Origin: RUG11237 sp964450185
GTDB taxonomy: Bacteria > Bacillota > Clostridia > Lachnospirales > Lachnospiraceae
NCBI GenBank assembly: GCA_964450185.1
Contig: CAYVCL010000117.1
Location: 1 to 5,311, forward strand
DNA length: 5,311 nucleotides
Direction: 5' to 3'
Positions 1 through 5,311 of this stretch are shown piece by piece. Each line of letters begins with the position of its first letter. The first letter of the stretch is position 1. Under the pieces are notes generated by a model. The model had not been told where the DNA came from and searched no databases. It was given only the letters and a program-made list of their open reading frames with translations. The position numbers were made by a program, and so were the translations under genes.

Positions 1-561
1 CTCTTTAGCCTTCTTATCTGCTTCTTCTTTCGCTTTTGCTTCAAGCTCTTTCACAAGCACGGCTGTTTCATGTCTAACTTCATCTTCAACAGTTTTTAAA
101 AGATATTCTTTTGCTTGTTCGGAGGTTAATCCTGAGATTCTTTCTAATTCCTGTACACGTTTTTCGCTAAGCTCGTCTACTTCTTGCTTCTGCTTCTTCA
201 ACGCTTCTTCTTTTGCTGCAAAGCCTGCTTCGCGCTTTTCAATGGCTTCTGCTTTCTTGTCTAAGTTTTCCTCTTTCTGAAGTACGCGACGTTCATATCT
301 CTGTACCTCAGCTCTCCGTTCCTTCGTTTCCTTTTCAACTTCGTTTCTGGCCTTGAGATTTTCTTCCTTAGCTTCCAGCAGTGCTTCACGCTTTTTATTC
401 TCTGCAACCTTTAATGCTTCATCTATTATTTCTCTTGCTTTTTCCTCTGCACTACCGATTTTCGCTTCCACTGTTTTCTTGCGGATTTGCACGGTAACCA
501 GATAAGTAATAGGTATAGTTATTAGCAAAGTAATAACAACTGCAATAACGTAATATAGCAC
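1..561 (-). CDS. rny: Ribonuclease Y, N-terminal part (runs off the left edge)
   Basis: RNase Y is the membrane-anchored endoribonuclease that starts mRNA decay in many Firmicutes. The visible 187 codons begin with GTG and continue in frame to base 1. Residues 1-25 form one hydrophobic membrane helix (MLYYVIAVVITLL...), followed by a basic RKK stop-transfer patch. Residues 30-187 are a long charged Glu/Lys/Ala/Arg-rich coiled coil, with the family motif ISGLTSEQAKEYLL at 142-155. The KH and HD domains, including the catalytic HD residues, lie outside the window; the family is usually about 520 aa. The GTG start is set by an in-frame TAA five codons upstream and a strong AAGGAGG site 7 bases before it. 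No Met codon occurs in the visible part, so an ATG-only search would miss this gene. It follows recX, the usual clostridial order, and has its own promoter. The family call is firm; activity cannot be judged from this fragment. Confidence 0.95.
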   Translation of the reverse strand, partial: MLYYVIAVVITLLITIPITYLVTVQIRKKTVEAKIGSAEEKAREIIDEALKVAENKKREALLEAKEENLKARNEVEKETKERRAEVQRYERRVLQKEENLDKKAEAIEKREAGFAAKEEALKKQKQEVDELSEKRVQELERISGLTSEQAKEYLLKTVEDEVRHETAVLVKELEAKAKEEADKKAKE

Positions 562-580
562 AGGAGCACCTCCTTATTTA
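562..580 (-). promoter_or_regulatory. rny ribosome binding site, overlapped by a small inverted repeat
   Basis: On the minus strand AAGGAGG ends 7 bases before the GTG start of rny, close to the ideal Shine-Dalgarno and decisive for the start. AGGAG-GTG-CTCCT is a perfect 5-bp inverted repeat, so the ribosome site could pair with the bases just before the start codon. The in-frame TAA lies directly upstream of the GGAGG. The RBS is seen directly; any regulatory role of the hairpin is inference. Confidence 0.85.
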
Positions 581-610
581 ATTTTCATTGCACAAAAATA
601 CAACACTTAA

Positions 611-639
611 ATTTTATACTTTTTTCGTACTTGTGTCAA
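611..639 (-). promoter_or_regulatory. rny promoter (TTGACA-17-TAAAAT)
   Basis: On the minus strand a perfect -35 box TTGACA (634-639) is followed after exactly 17 bases by TAAAAT (611-616), five of six matches to the vegetative sigma -10. Transcription would start near 604, giving a leader of about 43 bases before the GTG of rny. It lies wholly in the 95-base gap after recX. This suggests rny is expressed constitutively and not only by read-through from the SOS-regulated recA-recX unit. No hairpin terminator is visible between recX and this promoter. Confidence 0.8.
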
Positions 640-656
640 GTGATTTCACGAATGTC

Positions 657-1262
657 TTAGCGTTCTTCCAACTCAGAAAATGCCCTGTCAATTTCTGAAT
701 ATGCAAAGCCTTTTCGCATCAATGACATCTGTAGTTTCTTTTTGGCGGTATCATCCAACAACCATGGGGTTTTACTTTTCTTTAGAATCAATGCCTTAAT
801 GGTTTCTCCTTCACCATCCTCCATCTCTTCCAATACCTGACATAGAATTTCATTGGAAATCCCCTTGGCATACAGCTCCATTTTTAACTGTTTCAAGCTT
901 TTATTTTTGCGTCTGTATTCTATGTATCTTCTTGCATAGGACACATCATCTATATAGCCATAAGACTTTACATACGCAATAGCATCCTCCACTGCCTCTA
1001 TTGGATATCGGTTTTCTATCAGTTTATCTCTCAACTGCTGTTCCGTCTTATCCCGCTTTTCCAAAATATGCATAGCTCTTTTTTTCGCACGTTTTCCCAC
1101 AATCTCGTATAGGATTCTGTTATGTAATTCTTCCTCTAATTCCATACCTTTTACAAGATTGCAGGATTTTATCTCACTTTTGTACAATTCAAATGCCGGT
1201 TCATCGTTTAAGTATACTTTATATTTCTTATTCTCACCGGCTTCTATGGCAGTTATAATCAT
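657..1262 (-). CDS. recX: RecX, regulator of RecA
   Basis: RecX binds RecA and RecA-DNA filaments in the cytoplasm and tunes their extension and activities. The protein is 201 aa, in the family range. The N-terminal 55 residues form a short beta-rich segment (KKYKVYLNDEPAFEL) typical of Firmicute RecX. Helical three-helix repeats follow from about residue 57 onward (RAKKRAMHILEKRDKTEQQLRDKL). The family motif GYIDDVSYARRYIEYR sits at 102-117, then LKQLKMELYAKGIS at 123-136, and a C-terminal repeat ends with LMRKGFAYSEIDRAF. Its ATG overlaps the recA stop by one base (TAATG), so it is in the recA operon and probably made by re-initiation; only a weak AAGGAA-like site precedes it. Being downstream of the LexA box, it should be SOS-induced with recA. 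In some bacteria RecX inhibits RecA and in B. subtilis it is reported to help it; which applies here is unknown. Confidence 0.93.
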   Translation of the reverse strand: MIITAIEAGENKKYKVYLNDEPAFELYKSEIKSCNLVKGMELEEELHNRILYEIVGKRAKKRAMHILEKRDKTEQQLRDKLIENRYPIEAVEDAIAYVKSYGYIDDVSYARRYIEYRRKNKSLKQLKMELYAKGISNEILCQVLEEMEDGEGETIKALILKKSKTPWLLDDTAKKKLQMSLMRKGFAYSEIDRAFSELEER

Positions 1263-2323
1263 TATTCTTCTGATTCCTTAGTATCTTCCACCTGTGAAGC
1301 AGTTTCTTCCTGTTCTTGTGCTCCTTCTCCATTTAAGCAGAAATGACTTCTTACTTTGCCTTCTACATCAGTCATAATTTCCGGATTTTCTTTTAAGAAA
1401 TTCTTGGCATTTTCTCTACCCTGTCCAATCTTGTTGCCATCGTAAGCATACCATGCACCACTTTTCTGGATAACACCGATTTCTGCTGCCAAATCCAGAA
1501 TATCTCCGGCAACTGAAATACCTTCGCCGAACATAATATCAAATTCTGCTTCTTTGAATGGAGGTGCAATCTTATTCTTTACTACCTTAATTCTTGTTCG
1601 GTTACCTACCACTTCTCCGCCCTGTTTGATGGCTTCGATTCTTCTTACATCAAGACGAATGGAAGAATAGAACTTCAAAGCACGACCACCGGTAGTTGTT
1701 TCCGGATTACCGAACATAATACCAACCTTTTCACGAAGCTGGTTGATAAAGATTACAATACAGTTGGACTTACTGATAACTGCTGTTAACTTACGCAGTG
1801 CCTGTGACATTAATCGAGCCTGTAAACCTACGTGGGCATCTCCCATATCTCCATCAATTTCTGCCTTTGGTACCAACGCTGCTACAGAGTCTACGATAAC
1901 AATATCTACCGCTCCGGAGCGCACCATAGTTTCTGTAATTTCCAATGCCTGTTCCCCATTATCCGGCTGTGAAATATACAGATTATCGATATCTACTCCG
2001 ATTTTCTTTGCGTATGCAGGGTCTAATGCATGTTCTGCATCGATAAATCCTGCGATTCCACCCTGTTTCTGTACTTCTGCTACCATATGTAAAGATACGG
2101 TAGTCTTACCACTGGATTCCGGTCCATAGACTTCCACAATACGTCCCTTTGGTATTCCACCCATACCCAAAGCAATATCAAGGCTTAAAGAACCTGTTGG
2201 AACGGTTTCCACCTGCATGTTATTGCTAGTATCCCCAAGTTTCATTACGGAACCTTTTCCAAACTGTCTTTCTATCTGTGCCAGCGCGGCATCTAATGCT
2301 TTCATTTTATCGTCTTTACTCAT
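1262..2323 (-). CDS. recA: RecA recombinase
   Basis: RecA polymerises on single-stranded DNA, drives homologous pairing and strand exchange, and triggers LexA self-cleavage in the SOS response. The 353-aa product has the usual family length. Visible landmarks are the N-terminal polymerisation helix (residues 5-25), Walker A GPESSGKT at 67-74, the catalytic Glu in DAEHALDP (E97), Walker B IVIVDS at 141-146, loop L1 around 152-166, and loop L2 after INQLREKVG (193-201) through NPETTTGGRALKF (206-218). The C-terminal domain ends in an acidic tail (EQEETASQ...ESEE). The start at 2323 is chosen because AAGGAG lies 8 bases upstream and the protein begins MSKDDKMKALDAAL as in clostridial RecA. The frame is open for 67 more codons, but that stretch contains the promoter and LexA box and has no RecA similarity. 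It forms an operon with recX and is expected to be DNA-damage inducible. Nothing in the protein looks unusual. Confidence 0.98.
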   Translation of the reverse strand: MSKDDKMKALDAALAQIERQFGKGSVMKLGDTSNNMQVETVPTGSLSLDIALGMGGIPKGRIVEVYGPESSGKTTVSLHMVAEVQKQGGIAGFIDAEHALDPAYAKKIGVDIDNLYISQPDNGEQALEITETMVRSGAVDIVIVDSVAALVPKAEIDGDMGDAHVGLQARLMSQALRKLTAVISKSNCIVIFINQLREKVGIMFGNPETTTGGRALKFYSSIRLDVRRIEAIKQGGEVVGNRTRIKVVKNKIAPPFKEAEFDIMFGEGISVAGDILDLAAEIGVIQKSGAWYAYDGNKIGQGRENAKNFLKENPEIMTDVEGKVRSHFCLNGEGAQEQEETASQVEDTKESEE

Positions 2324-2330
2324 ATCTATA

Positions 2331-2337
2331 TCTCCTT
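2331..2337 (-). promoter_or_regulatory. recA ribosome binding site
   Basis: AAGGAGA on the minus strand ends 7 bases before the ATG at 2323. It decides between this start and the earlier in-frame ATGs (the nearest lies between the LexA box and the promoter, the farthest at 2524), none of which would leave the regulatory region untranslated. Confidence 0.85.
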
Positions 2338-2341
2338 TTCT

Positions 2342-2355
2342 CAAACATTTGTTCG
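2342..2355 (-). promoter_or_regulatory. LexA (SOS) operator of recA-recX
   Basis: The minus strand reads CGAACAAATGTTTG, the Firmicute LexA/Cheo-box pattern CGAAC-N4-GTTCG with one mismatch (T for C in the right arm). It lies about 8 to 21 bases downstream of the predicted transcription start and directly ahead of the ribosome binding site, so bound LexA would block RNA polymerase. Position, spacing and target gene all fit SOS repression. The sequence match is seen directly; binding is inferred from the B. subtilis family knowledge. Confidence 0.87.
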
Positions 2356-2369
2356 TTTTTATATGTTTC

Positions 2370-2398
2370 ATATTACCCCATAACTTACCCCTTGTCAA
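2370..2398 (-). promoter_or_regulatory. recA promoter (TTGACA-17-TAATAT)
   Basis: On the minus strand TTGACA (2393-2398) is followed after 17 bases by TAATAT (2370-2375), five of six matches to the -10 consensus. Transcription should begin near 2363, leaving about 40 bases of leader that hold the LexA box and the ribosome binding site. This strong promoter combined with a LexA operator is the expected control of an SOS-regulated recA. Confidence 0.85.
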
Positions 2399-2443
2399 GT
2401 AGGTTCTTTTTCTAAAACATAATTTGATTTTATACTGGAAATA

Positions 2444-2456
2444 AGGCGAAACGCCT
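2444..2456 (-). other. Small GC-rich hairpin upstream of the recA promoter
   Basis: AGGCG-TTT-CGCCT is a perfect 5-bp inverted repeat with a 3-base loop, standing out in a very AT-rich spacer. On the minus strand it is followed by TTATTT, so it could be a weak back-up terminator behind the stronger one at 2532-2565, or a fortuitous element. It lies 46 bases upstream of the recA -35 box. The rest of the stretch 2399-2531 is AT-rich and shows no gene. A poor promoter-like pair (TTGCAG at 2495-2500, TAAAAT at 2472-2477, 17 bases apart) is also present. Confidence 0.4.
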
Positions 2457-2531
2457 GATGTGTGTACTCTTATTTTAATATAATTTTTCTGTATCTGCAA
2501 GAATTTTTTCTTGAAACAAGCCACCTATAGA

Positions 2532-2565
2532 AAAAGAACAGGCAGCAATTGCCACCTGTTCTTTT
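2532..2565 (-). terminator. Rho-independent terminator after the sirtuin-like gene
   Basis: The arms AAAAGAACAGG (2532-2542) and CCTGTTCTTTT (2555-2565) pair perfectly over 11 bp around a 12-base loop whose centre, GCAATTGC, is itself self-complementary. On the minus strand the right side ends in a TTCTTTTTC tract, about 60 bases beyond the stop of the sirtuin-like gene. Because the arms are A-rich on one side and T-rich on the other, it could also stop plus-strand transcripts, although no plus-strand gene faces it. It insulates recA from the upstream genes. Confidence 0.85.
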
Positions 2566-2624
2566 CTTCCTCTAAAGGCACTTTATGTAATCTTTTTATG
2601 ATAAAATTTTGCTTGTATTCACAA

Positions 2625-3362
2625 TTAAATAATCGCTTCCGGAAGTACGTTACATACTTTATCGTTAATGAAAATATTTACGCGATCGTCCGGCTCCATA
2701 ATGGTTTCTCTAATATAAACTAATTTGTCGCCGTCATAATACTGTATCATCTTTTCAATTTCATAGAATGGGTCAGTTACACCTAACAGCAATACCACAT
2801 CTGCCTGTGAAACAGCATTTACCACTTCTGTCATAACATCGTTTGGTACCATTTCTCCCGGCAGTACGATTTTAGGTCGTACAACGCTGTTACAATCTTC
2901 ACATCTTGGCACCTTATCTGCCTGTTTCACATATTCAATGGAATACTGTCTTTTACACTTTGGACACTCATTATGATAAATATTTCCAAGGTGCTCTAAT
3001 ACTCTGTGGCATCCTGCCTTCTGTGGAATACCATGTACGTCCTTGGTAATAATACTTCTGATTTTTCCTCTGCGCTCTAACTCAGCCAACGCATAATAAC
3101 CGGCACTTGGTTCTTTTTCACAAATTACTTCATTTCTATAAAATTCAAAAAACTGTTCCGGTCTTGTATTATAACATCTGGAAGAATATAATTCCGGTGT
3201 AGATGCACCGTATTTCATCTCAATATCATAAAAAACATCATCGCTTTCCAAATCTGTATATCCGCTGGCACTAACCATATCGGCACCACAAATAGCAACA
3301 ATGCTATTGGCATCTCTGATAATACGGCTTAACTGCTGGATACTCTCATTACTCTTACCCAT
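2625..3362 (-). CDS. Degenerate sirtuin (Sir2-fold) protein, probably not a standard deacetylase
   Basis: The 245-aa product follows the Sir2 layout from end to end, but the catalytic positions are changed. The NAD-binding GAGxSxxSGIPDFR block reads GADMVSASGYTDLE (26-39), losing the third Gly, the Ser, the Phe and the Arg. TQNIDG reads TKDVHG (106-111), losing Gln, Asn and Asp. ELHGN reads EHLGN (123-127), so the catalytic His position is Leu125 and a His sits one place before it. The zinc ribbon is intact: C133, C136, C154, C157. RPxxVxxGE is kept in part as RPKIVLPGE (162-170), and GTS reads GVT (194-196). The C-terminal Rossmann strand and VLPEAI end look normal. An AGAGGAA site lies about 10 bases before the ATG. 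It has its own promoter and terminator, so it is a single-gene unit. A pseudoenzyme, a NAD or ADP-ribose sensor, or an altered transferase are possible; a substrate cannot be named. The fold call is confident, the function is not. Confidence 0.82.
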   Translation of the reverse strand: MGKSNESIQQLSRIIRDANSIVAICGADMVSASGYTDLESDDVFYDIEMKYGASTPELYSSRCYNTRPEQFFEFYRNEVICEKEPSAGYYALAELERRGKIRSIITKDVHGIPQKAGCHRVLEHLGNIYHNECPKCKRQYSIEYVKQADKVPRCEDCNSVVRPKIVLPGEMVPNDVMTEVVNAVSQADVVLLLGVTDPFYEIEKMIQYYDGDKLVYIRETIMEPDDRVNIFINDKVCNVLPEAII

Positions 3363-3416
3363 ATTTAACTCATTCCTCTTTTATTTTTTGTCACTTTTCT
3401 CTTAAGCAACCTCTTT

Positions 3417-3445
3417 ATTTTGACATCATCGAGAAACTTTGTCAA
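3417..3445 (-). promoter_or_regulatory. Promoter of the sirtuin-like gene, flanked by TGACA repeats
   Basis: On the minus strand TTGACA (3440-3445) is followed after 17 bases by CAAAAT (3417-3422), a moderate -10. The predicted start near 3410 leaves about 48 bases of leader. The -35 hexamer forms a perfect 6-bp inverted repeat with TGTCAA overlapping the -10 (minus strand TTGACA-N14-TGTCAA, 3420-3445), and a further TGACA lies 13 bases upstream (3453-3457). The remaining bases of the 144-base gap up to the ATPase gene show no hairpin terminator, so read-through from the transporter operon is possible. Confidence 0.6.
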
Positions 3446-3506
3446 CACTTTCTGTCATAACCAGCTATTTTTTTCCATTTTGCAACATTTTTAGTGGTAT
3501 TTTCTA

Positions 3507-4298
3507 TTAAATTCCCACAATTTGATAAGGAAAAATCGTTTGGTATTCTTTGGCATCTACCTGAAGTGAAACCACTCTGGAGCACACGTTAAAGAATTCT
3601 CTAATGTTTTCCTCTGTAACCACATCTTTTGTTTTTCCTGCCACCTGTTTATTGCCATATCCCAACATTAATGTAGTATCTGATATCTTCAAAGCATGGT
3701 TTGGAAAATGAGTGTTTATCAAACAACTGGTTTTAAATTCTTCTGCCACTTTCTCGATGGTATTCATAATCTGAAGCTGATTTTTCATATCCAGATTGGA
3801 CTCCGGCTCATCTAAAATCATTAATTCCGGTTCTGAAATTAATGCCCTTGCCATCATAACCATCTGCAATTCACCGCCACTCAGCTCATCACAATATTTT
3901 TCTGTCAGTTTGGAAACTCCAAGCATATCTAAAATATGTATGGCTTTGTCATAATCTTCTGCTTTTGGCATAGAAAAAAAGTTCTGCTTGGCATTGAGTC
4001 CCATCATAACAGCATCCACTACACGATAAGAGAACACACTTTGCTTCGCCTGAGGCACATAACTGGTTTTCTGCCAGAACGCCTTATCTGAATAAGAAGA
4101 TAACGGTTTTCCATCCATATAATTTTCACCACTGTGCCACTTTAAAAATCCCATAATGCACTTTAATAGTGTAGTTTTTCCTACACCGTTGGGACCAAGA
4201 ATTGTCATAATTGTATTATCACGAATTTCAAAATTAATATCTTTTAATATAGGTTCTTTTTCATATCCGAAATTCCCATTTCTGACTTCTAATTTCAT
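3507..4298 (-). CDS. ABC importer ATPase, FecE/BtuD type (iron-chelate, heme or cobalamin)
   Basis: This cytoplasmic ATPase would power the permease encoded just upstream. The 263-aa protein has every ABC motif: Walker A GPNGVGKT (35-42), Q-loop Gln83 in YVPQ, signature LSGGE (139-143), Walker B LMILDEP (159-165) with the catalytic Glu164, D-loop SNLD (167-170) and switch His197. The length, the short N-terminal beta lobe and the roughly 40-residue tail after the nucleotide domain match the FepC/FecE/BtuD subfamily. The FecCD-type partner supports that placement. It starts 27 bases after the permease stop with a weak AAAGG site about 12 bases upstream, so it belongs to the same operon. The substrate cannot be told from the ATPase: siderophore, heme and corrinoid systems share this architecture. 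All residues for hydrolysis are present. Confidence 0.92.
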   Translation of the reverse strand: MKLEVRNGNFGYEKEPILKDINFEIRDNTIMTILGPNGVGKTTLLKCIMGFLKWHSGENYMDGKPLSSYSDKAFWQKTSYVPQAKQSVFSYRVVDAVMMGLNAKQNFFSMPKAEDYDKAIHILDMLGVSKLTEKYCDELSGGELQMVMMARALISEPELMILDEPESNLDMKNQLQIMNTIEKVAEEFKTSCLINTHFPNHALKISDTTLMLGYGNKQVAGKTKDVVTEENIREFFNVCSRVVSLQVDAKEYQTIFPYQIVGI

Positions 4299-4325
4299 GT
4301 TATACCAAGCCTTTCTATTTTTTCA

Positions 4326-5311
4326 TTACCCTTTTTGCCCCATAGTTCTTCTAAGCATATAGGCAAAAAAAGGCGCACCGATAATTGCTGTTAAAATTGA
4401 CAGTGGAAGCTCCGCTGCCGTCATGGTTCTGGCGATTCCATCCACCAAAAGCAGATACACTGCCCCAAGAATGGTACATGCCGGAATCAAGCCTCTGTGA
4501 TCGTTTCCGATACAAAATCGTCCTATGTGTGGTATCACAAGTCCAATCCACCCAATAATTCCACACAAAGACACCGATACTGCGGTCATCAACGTGGACA
4601 CTATAATAATTACGATTCTTAAACGTTCCACATTTACCCCCAATGAACGGGCTTCTTCTTCCTCTAAGGACAATAAATTCATCTTCCATCGAAGTACAAA
4701 CAACACTATAATACACGGAATTATCGTAACCGCTGCAATGGTTACCTTCTGGTAAGAAGCGGAAGCTAAACTTCCCATCAGCCAGACTACAATAGCCGGC
4801 AGCTTATCTTGTGGGTCTGCCACGTATTTAATCAGTGAAACCAATGCCTCAAACAAAGCACTGACAATCACTCCTGACAATACCAACATAAAAAGTTCTG
4901 TCTTTTTCTGCACTCTTGAGATAAGTAACACCATTCCCACGGCTATAATTCCAAATACCAATGCTTGCCCCTGAACTACAAAAGCACTGGCGGAAAACAA
5001 GATTCCCAAAGCCGCTCCAAATCCGGCACCGGCAGAAACGCCCAAAATGTCCGGACTCACCAGCGGATTTCCAAACAAACACTGATATGCGGCGCCGGAA
5101 CAAGCCAATCCGGCGCCTATAATAATACTGAGTAAAATTCTTGGCAAGCGCACCTGCATTACCACATTAGAGCGAATTGTATCGATTTCTCCATTAGAAC
5201 CGGTAATGTGGGAAATAATAATTTCTACCACTTCCTTCGGTGTAATAGAGTATCTTCCAATGCACATGGAAAAGAAAAATGCAATCACCAGTAAAATTAT
5301 CATAATAAAGA
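4326..5311 (-). CDS. FecCD-type ABC importer permease (5' end probably outside the window)
   Basis: This is the membrane subunit of a type II ABC importer of the BtuC/FhuB/FecCD family, which moves siderophore-iron, heme or cobalamin into the cytoplasm. Counting from the ATG at 5303 (325 aa), the family signature VRLPRILLSIIIGAGLACSG is at 51-70, followed by GNPLVSPDILGVSAGAG (78-94). The cytoplasmic loop contacting the ATPase includes EEEEARSLGVNVERLR (214-229). GWIGLVIPHIGR is at 251-262, and the conserved end ELPLSILTAIIGAPFF at 298-313. Hydrophobic stretches are consistent with the usual ten membrane helices. The ATG at 5303 has no ribosome site in the visible bases, and the frame stays open and hydrophobic (Phe-Ile before Met) to the edge. 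The true start is therefore probably a few codons further out. It pairs with the ATPase gene downstream. The solute-binding protein that would reveal the substrate is not in the window. Confidence 0.93.
   Translation of the reverse strand, partial: FIMIILLVIAFFFSMCIGRYSITPKEVVEIIISHITGSNGEIDTIRSNVVMQVRLPRILLSIIIGAGLACSGAAYQCLFGNPLVSPDILGVSAGAGFGAALGILFSASAFVVQGQALVFGIIAVGMVLLISRVQKKTELFMLVLSGVIVSALFEALVSLIKYVADPQDKLPAIVVWLMGSLASASYQKVTIAAVTIIPCIIVLFVLRWKMNLLSLEEEEARSLGVNVERLRIVIIIVSTLMTAVSVSLCGIIGWIGLVIPHIGRFCIGNDHRGLIPACTILGAVYLLLVDGIARTMTAAELPLSILTAIIGAPFFAYMLRRTMGQKG

Noticed and set aside
629..641. Inverted repeat ACTTG-TGT-CAAGT over the rny -35 box
   Set aside because: It arises largely because the extended -35 CTTGACA resembles its own complement; similar CTTG/CAAG pairs occur at 2391-2399 and 2510-2520, so it is not good evidence for an operator.
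1743..2402. Plus-strand open frames opposite recA (1743-2129, 2217-2402)
   Set aside because: They are antisense shadows of recA and its leader, lack ribosome sites and show no recognisable protein motifs.
2594..2606. TTTTAT-G-ATAAAA palindrome after the sirtuin-like gene
   Set aside because: Made only of A/T pairs in an AT-rich stretch and too weak to call a structure; the real terminator is about 30 bases beyond.
2511..2723. Plus-strand 70-codon open frame across the terminator and the end of the sirtuin-like gene
   Set aside because: It reads through the terminator hairpin and overlaps a real gene in antisense; no ribosome site or family resemblance.
3420..3445. Plus-strand promoter starting from TTGACA at 3420
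   Set aside because: No acceptable -10 box follows at 16-18 bases and no plus-strand gene lies downstream.
3363..3506. Possible Fur box or riboswitch linked to the metal/corrinoid transporter
   Set aside because: This gap is downstream of the transporter genes, shows no 19-bp Fur-like palindrome and no conserved cobalamin-riboswitch box; the relevant leader would lie beyond the right edge.
4156..4362. Plus-strand open frame over the ATPase/permease junction
   Set aside because: Antisense to two well-supported genes, with no ribosome site.
4351..5103. Minus- and plus-strand open frames inside the permease gene (4351-4716, 4525-4755, 4849-5103)
   Set aside because: These are off-frame translations of the FecCD permease with unnatural composition; the permease frame itself carries all family motifs.

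Overview
The window reads as a chromosomal segment of a low-GC Firmicute of the class Clostridia, most likely a Lachnospiraceae-type gut anaerobe. This rests on the order recA-recX-rny, the clostridial style of the RecA and RNase Y proteins, strong AAGGAG-type ribosome binding sites, TTGACA/TATAAT-like promoters and a B. subtilis-type LexA box. The genus is an inference. All six genes lie on the minus strand, so they are transcribed from high to low coordinates. No RNA gene, CRISPR array, insertion sequence or attachment site is visible.

In transcription order, the right end (about 3507-5311) holds the last two genes of an ABC importer of the iron-siderophore/heme/cobalamin class. They are a FecCD-type membrane permease, probably cut at its N-terminus by the window edge, and its FecE/BtuD-type ATPase 27 bases further on. 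The solute-binding protein is not in the window. Next comes a 144-base gap with a TTGACA promoter embedded in TGACA/TGTCA repeats. It drives a sirtuin-fold gene (2625-3362) that keeps the four zinc cysteines but has lost essentially every catalytic signature, including the catalytic His (ELHG reads EHLG). A strong hairpin terminator at 2532-2565 ends this unit.

The 301 bases between the sirtuin-like gene and recA (2324-2624) hold that terminator, a small GC-rich hairpin and a well-formed recA promoter, with a LexA (SOS) box just downstream of the expected transcription start. RecA (353 aa) starts at 2323, not at an upstream ATG that would place the promoter and operator inside the protein. 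Its stop codon overlaps the recX start (TAATG), so the recombinase and its modulator RecX are co-transcribed and probably translationally coupled. After recX, a second clear promoter (TTGACA-17 bp-TAAAAT) serves rny. The first 187 codons of this RNase Y gene (membrane anchor and coiled coil) run off the left edge. It starts with GTG, and no Met codon follows in the visible part.

Functionally the window joins three unrelated jobs: metal-chelate or corrinoid import, SOS-controlled recombination, and membrane-tethered mRNA decay. The least ordinary item is the degenerate sirtuin, which looks like a pseudoenzyme or a sirtuin with altered chemistry.
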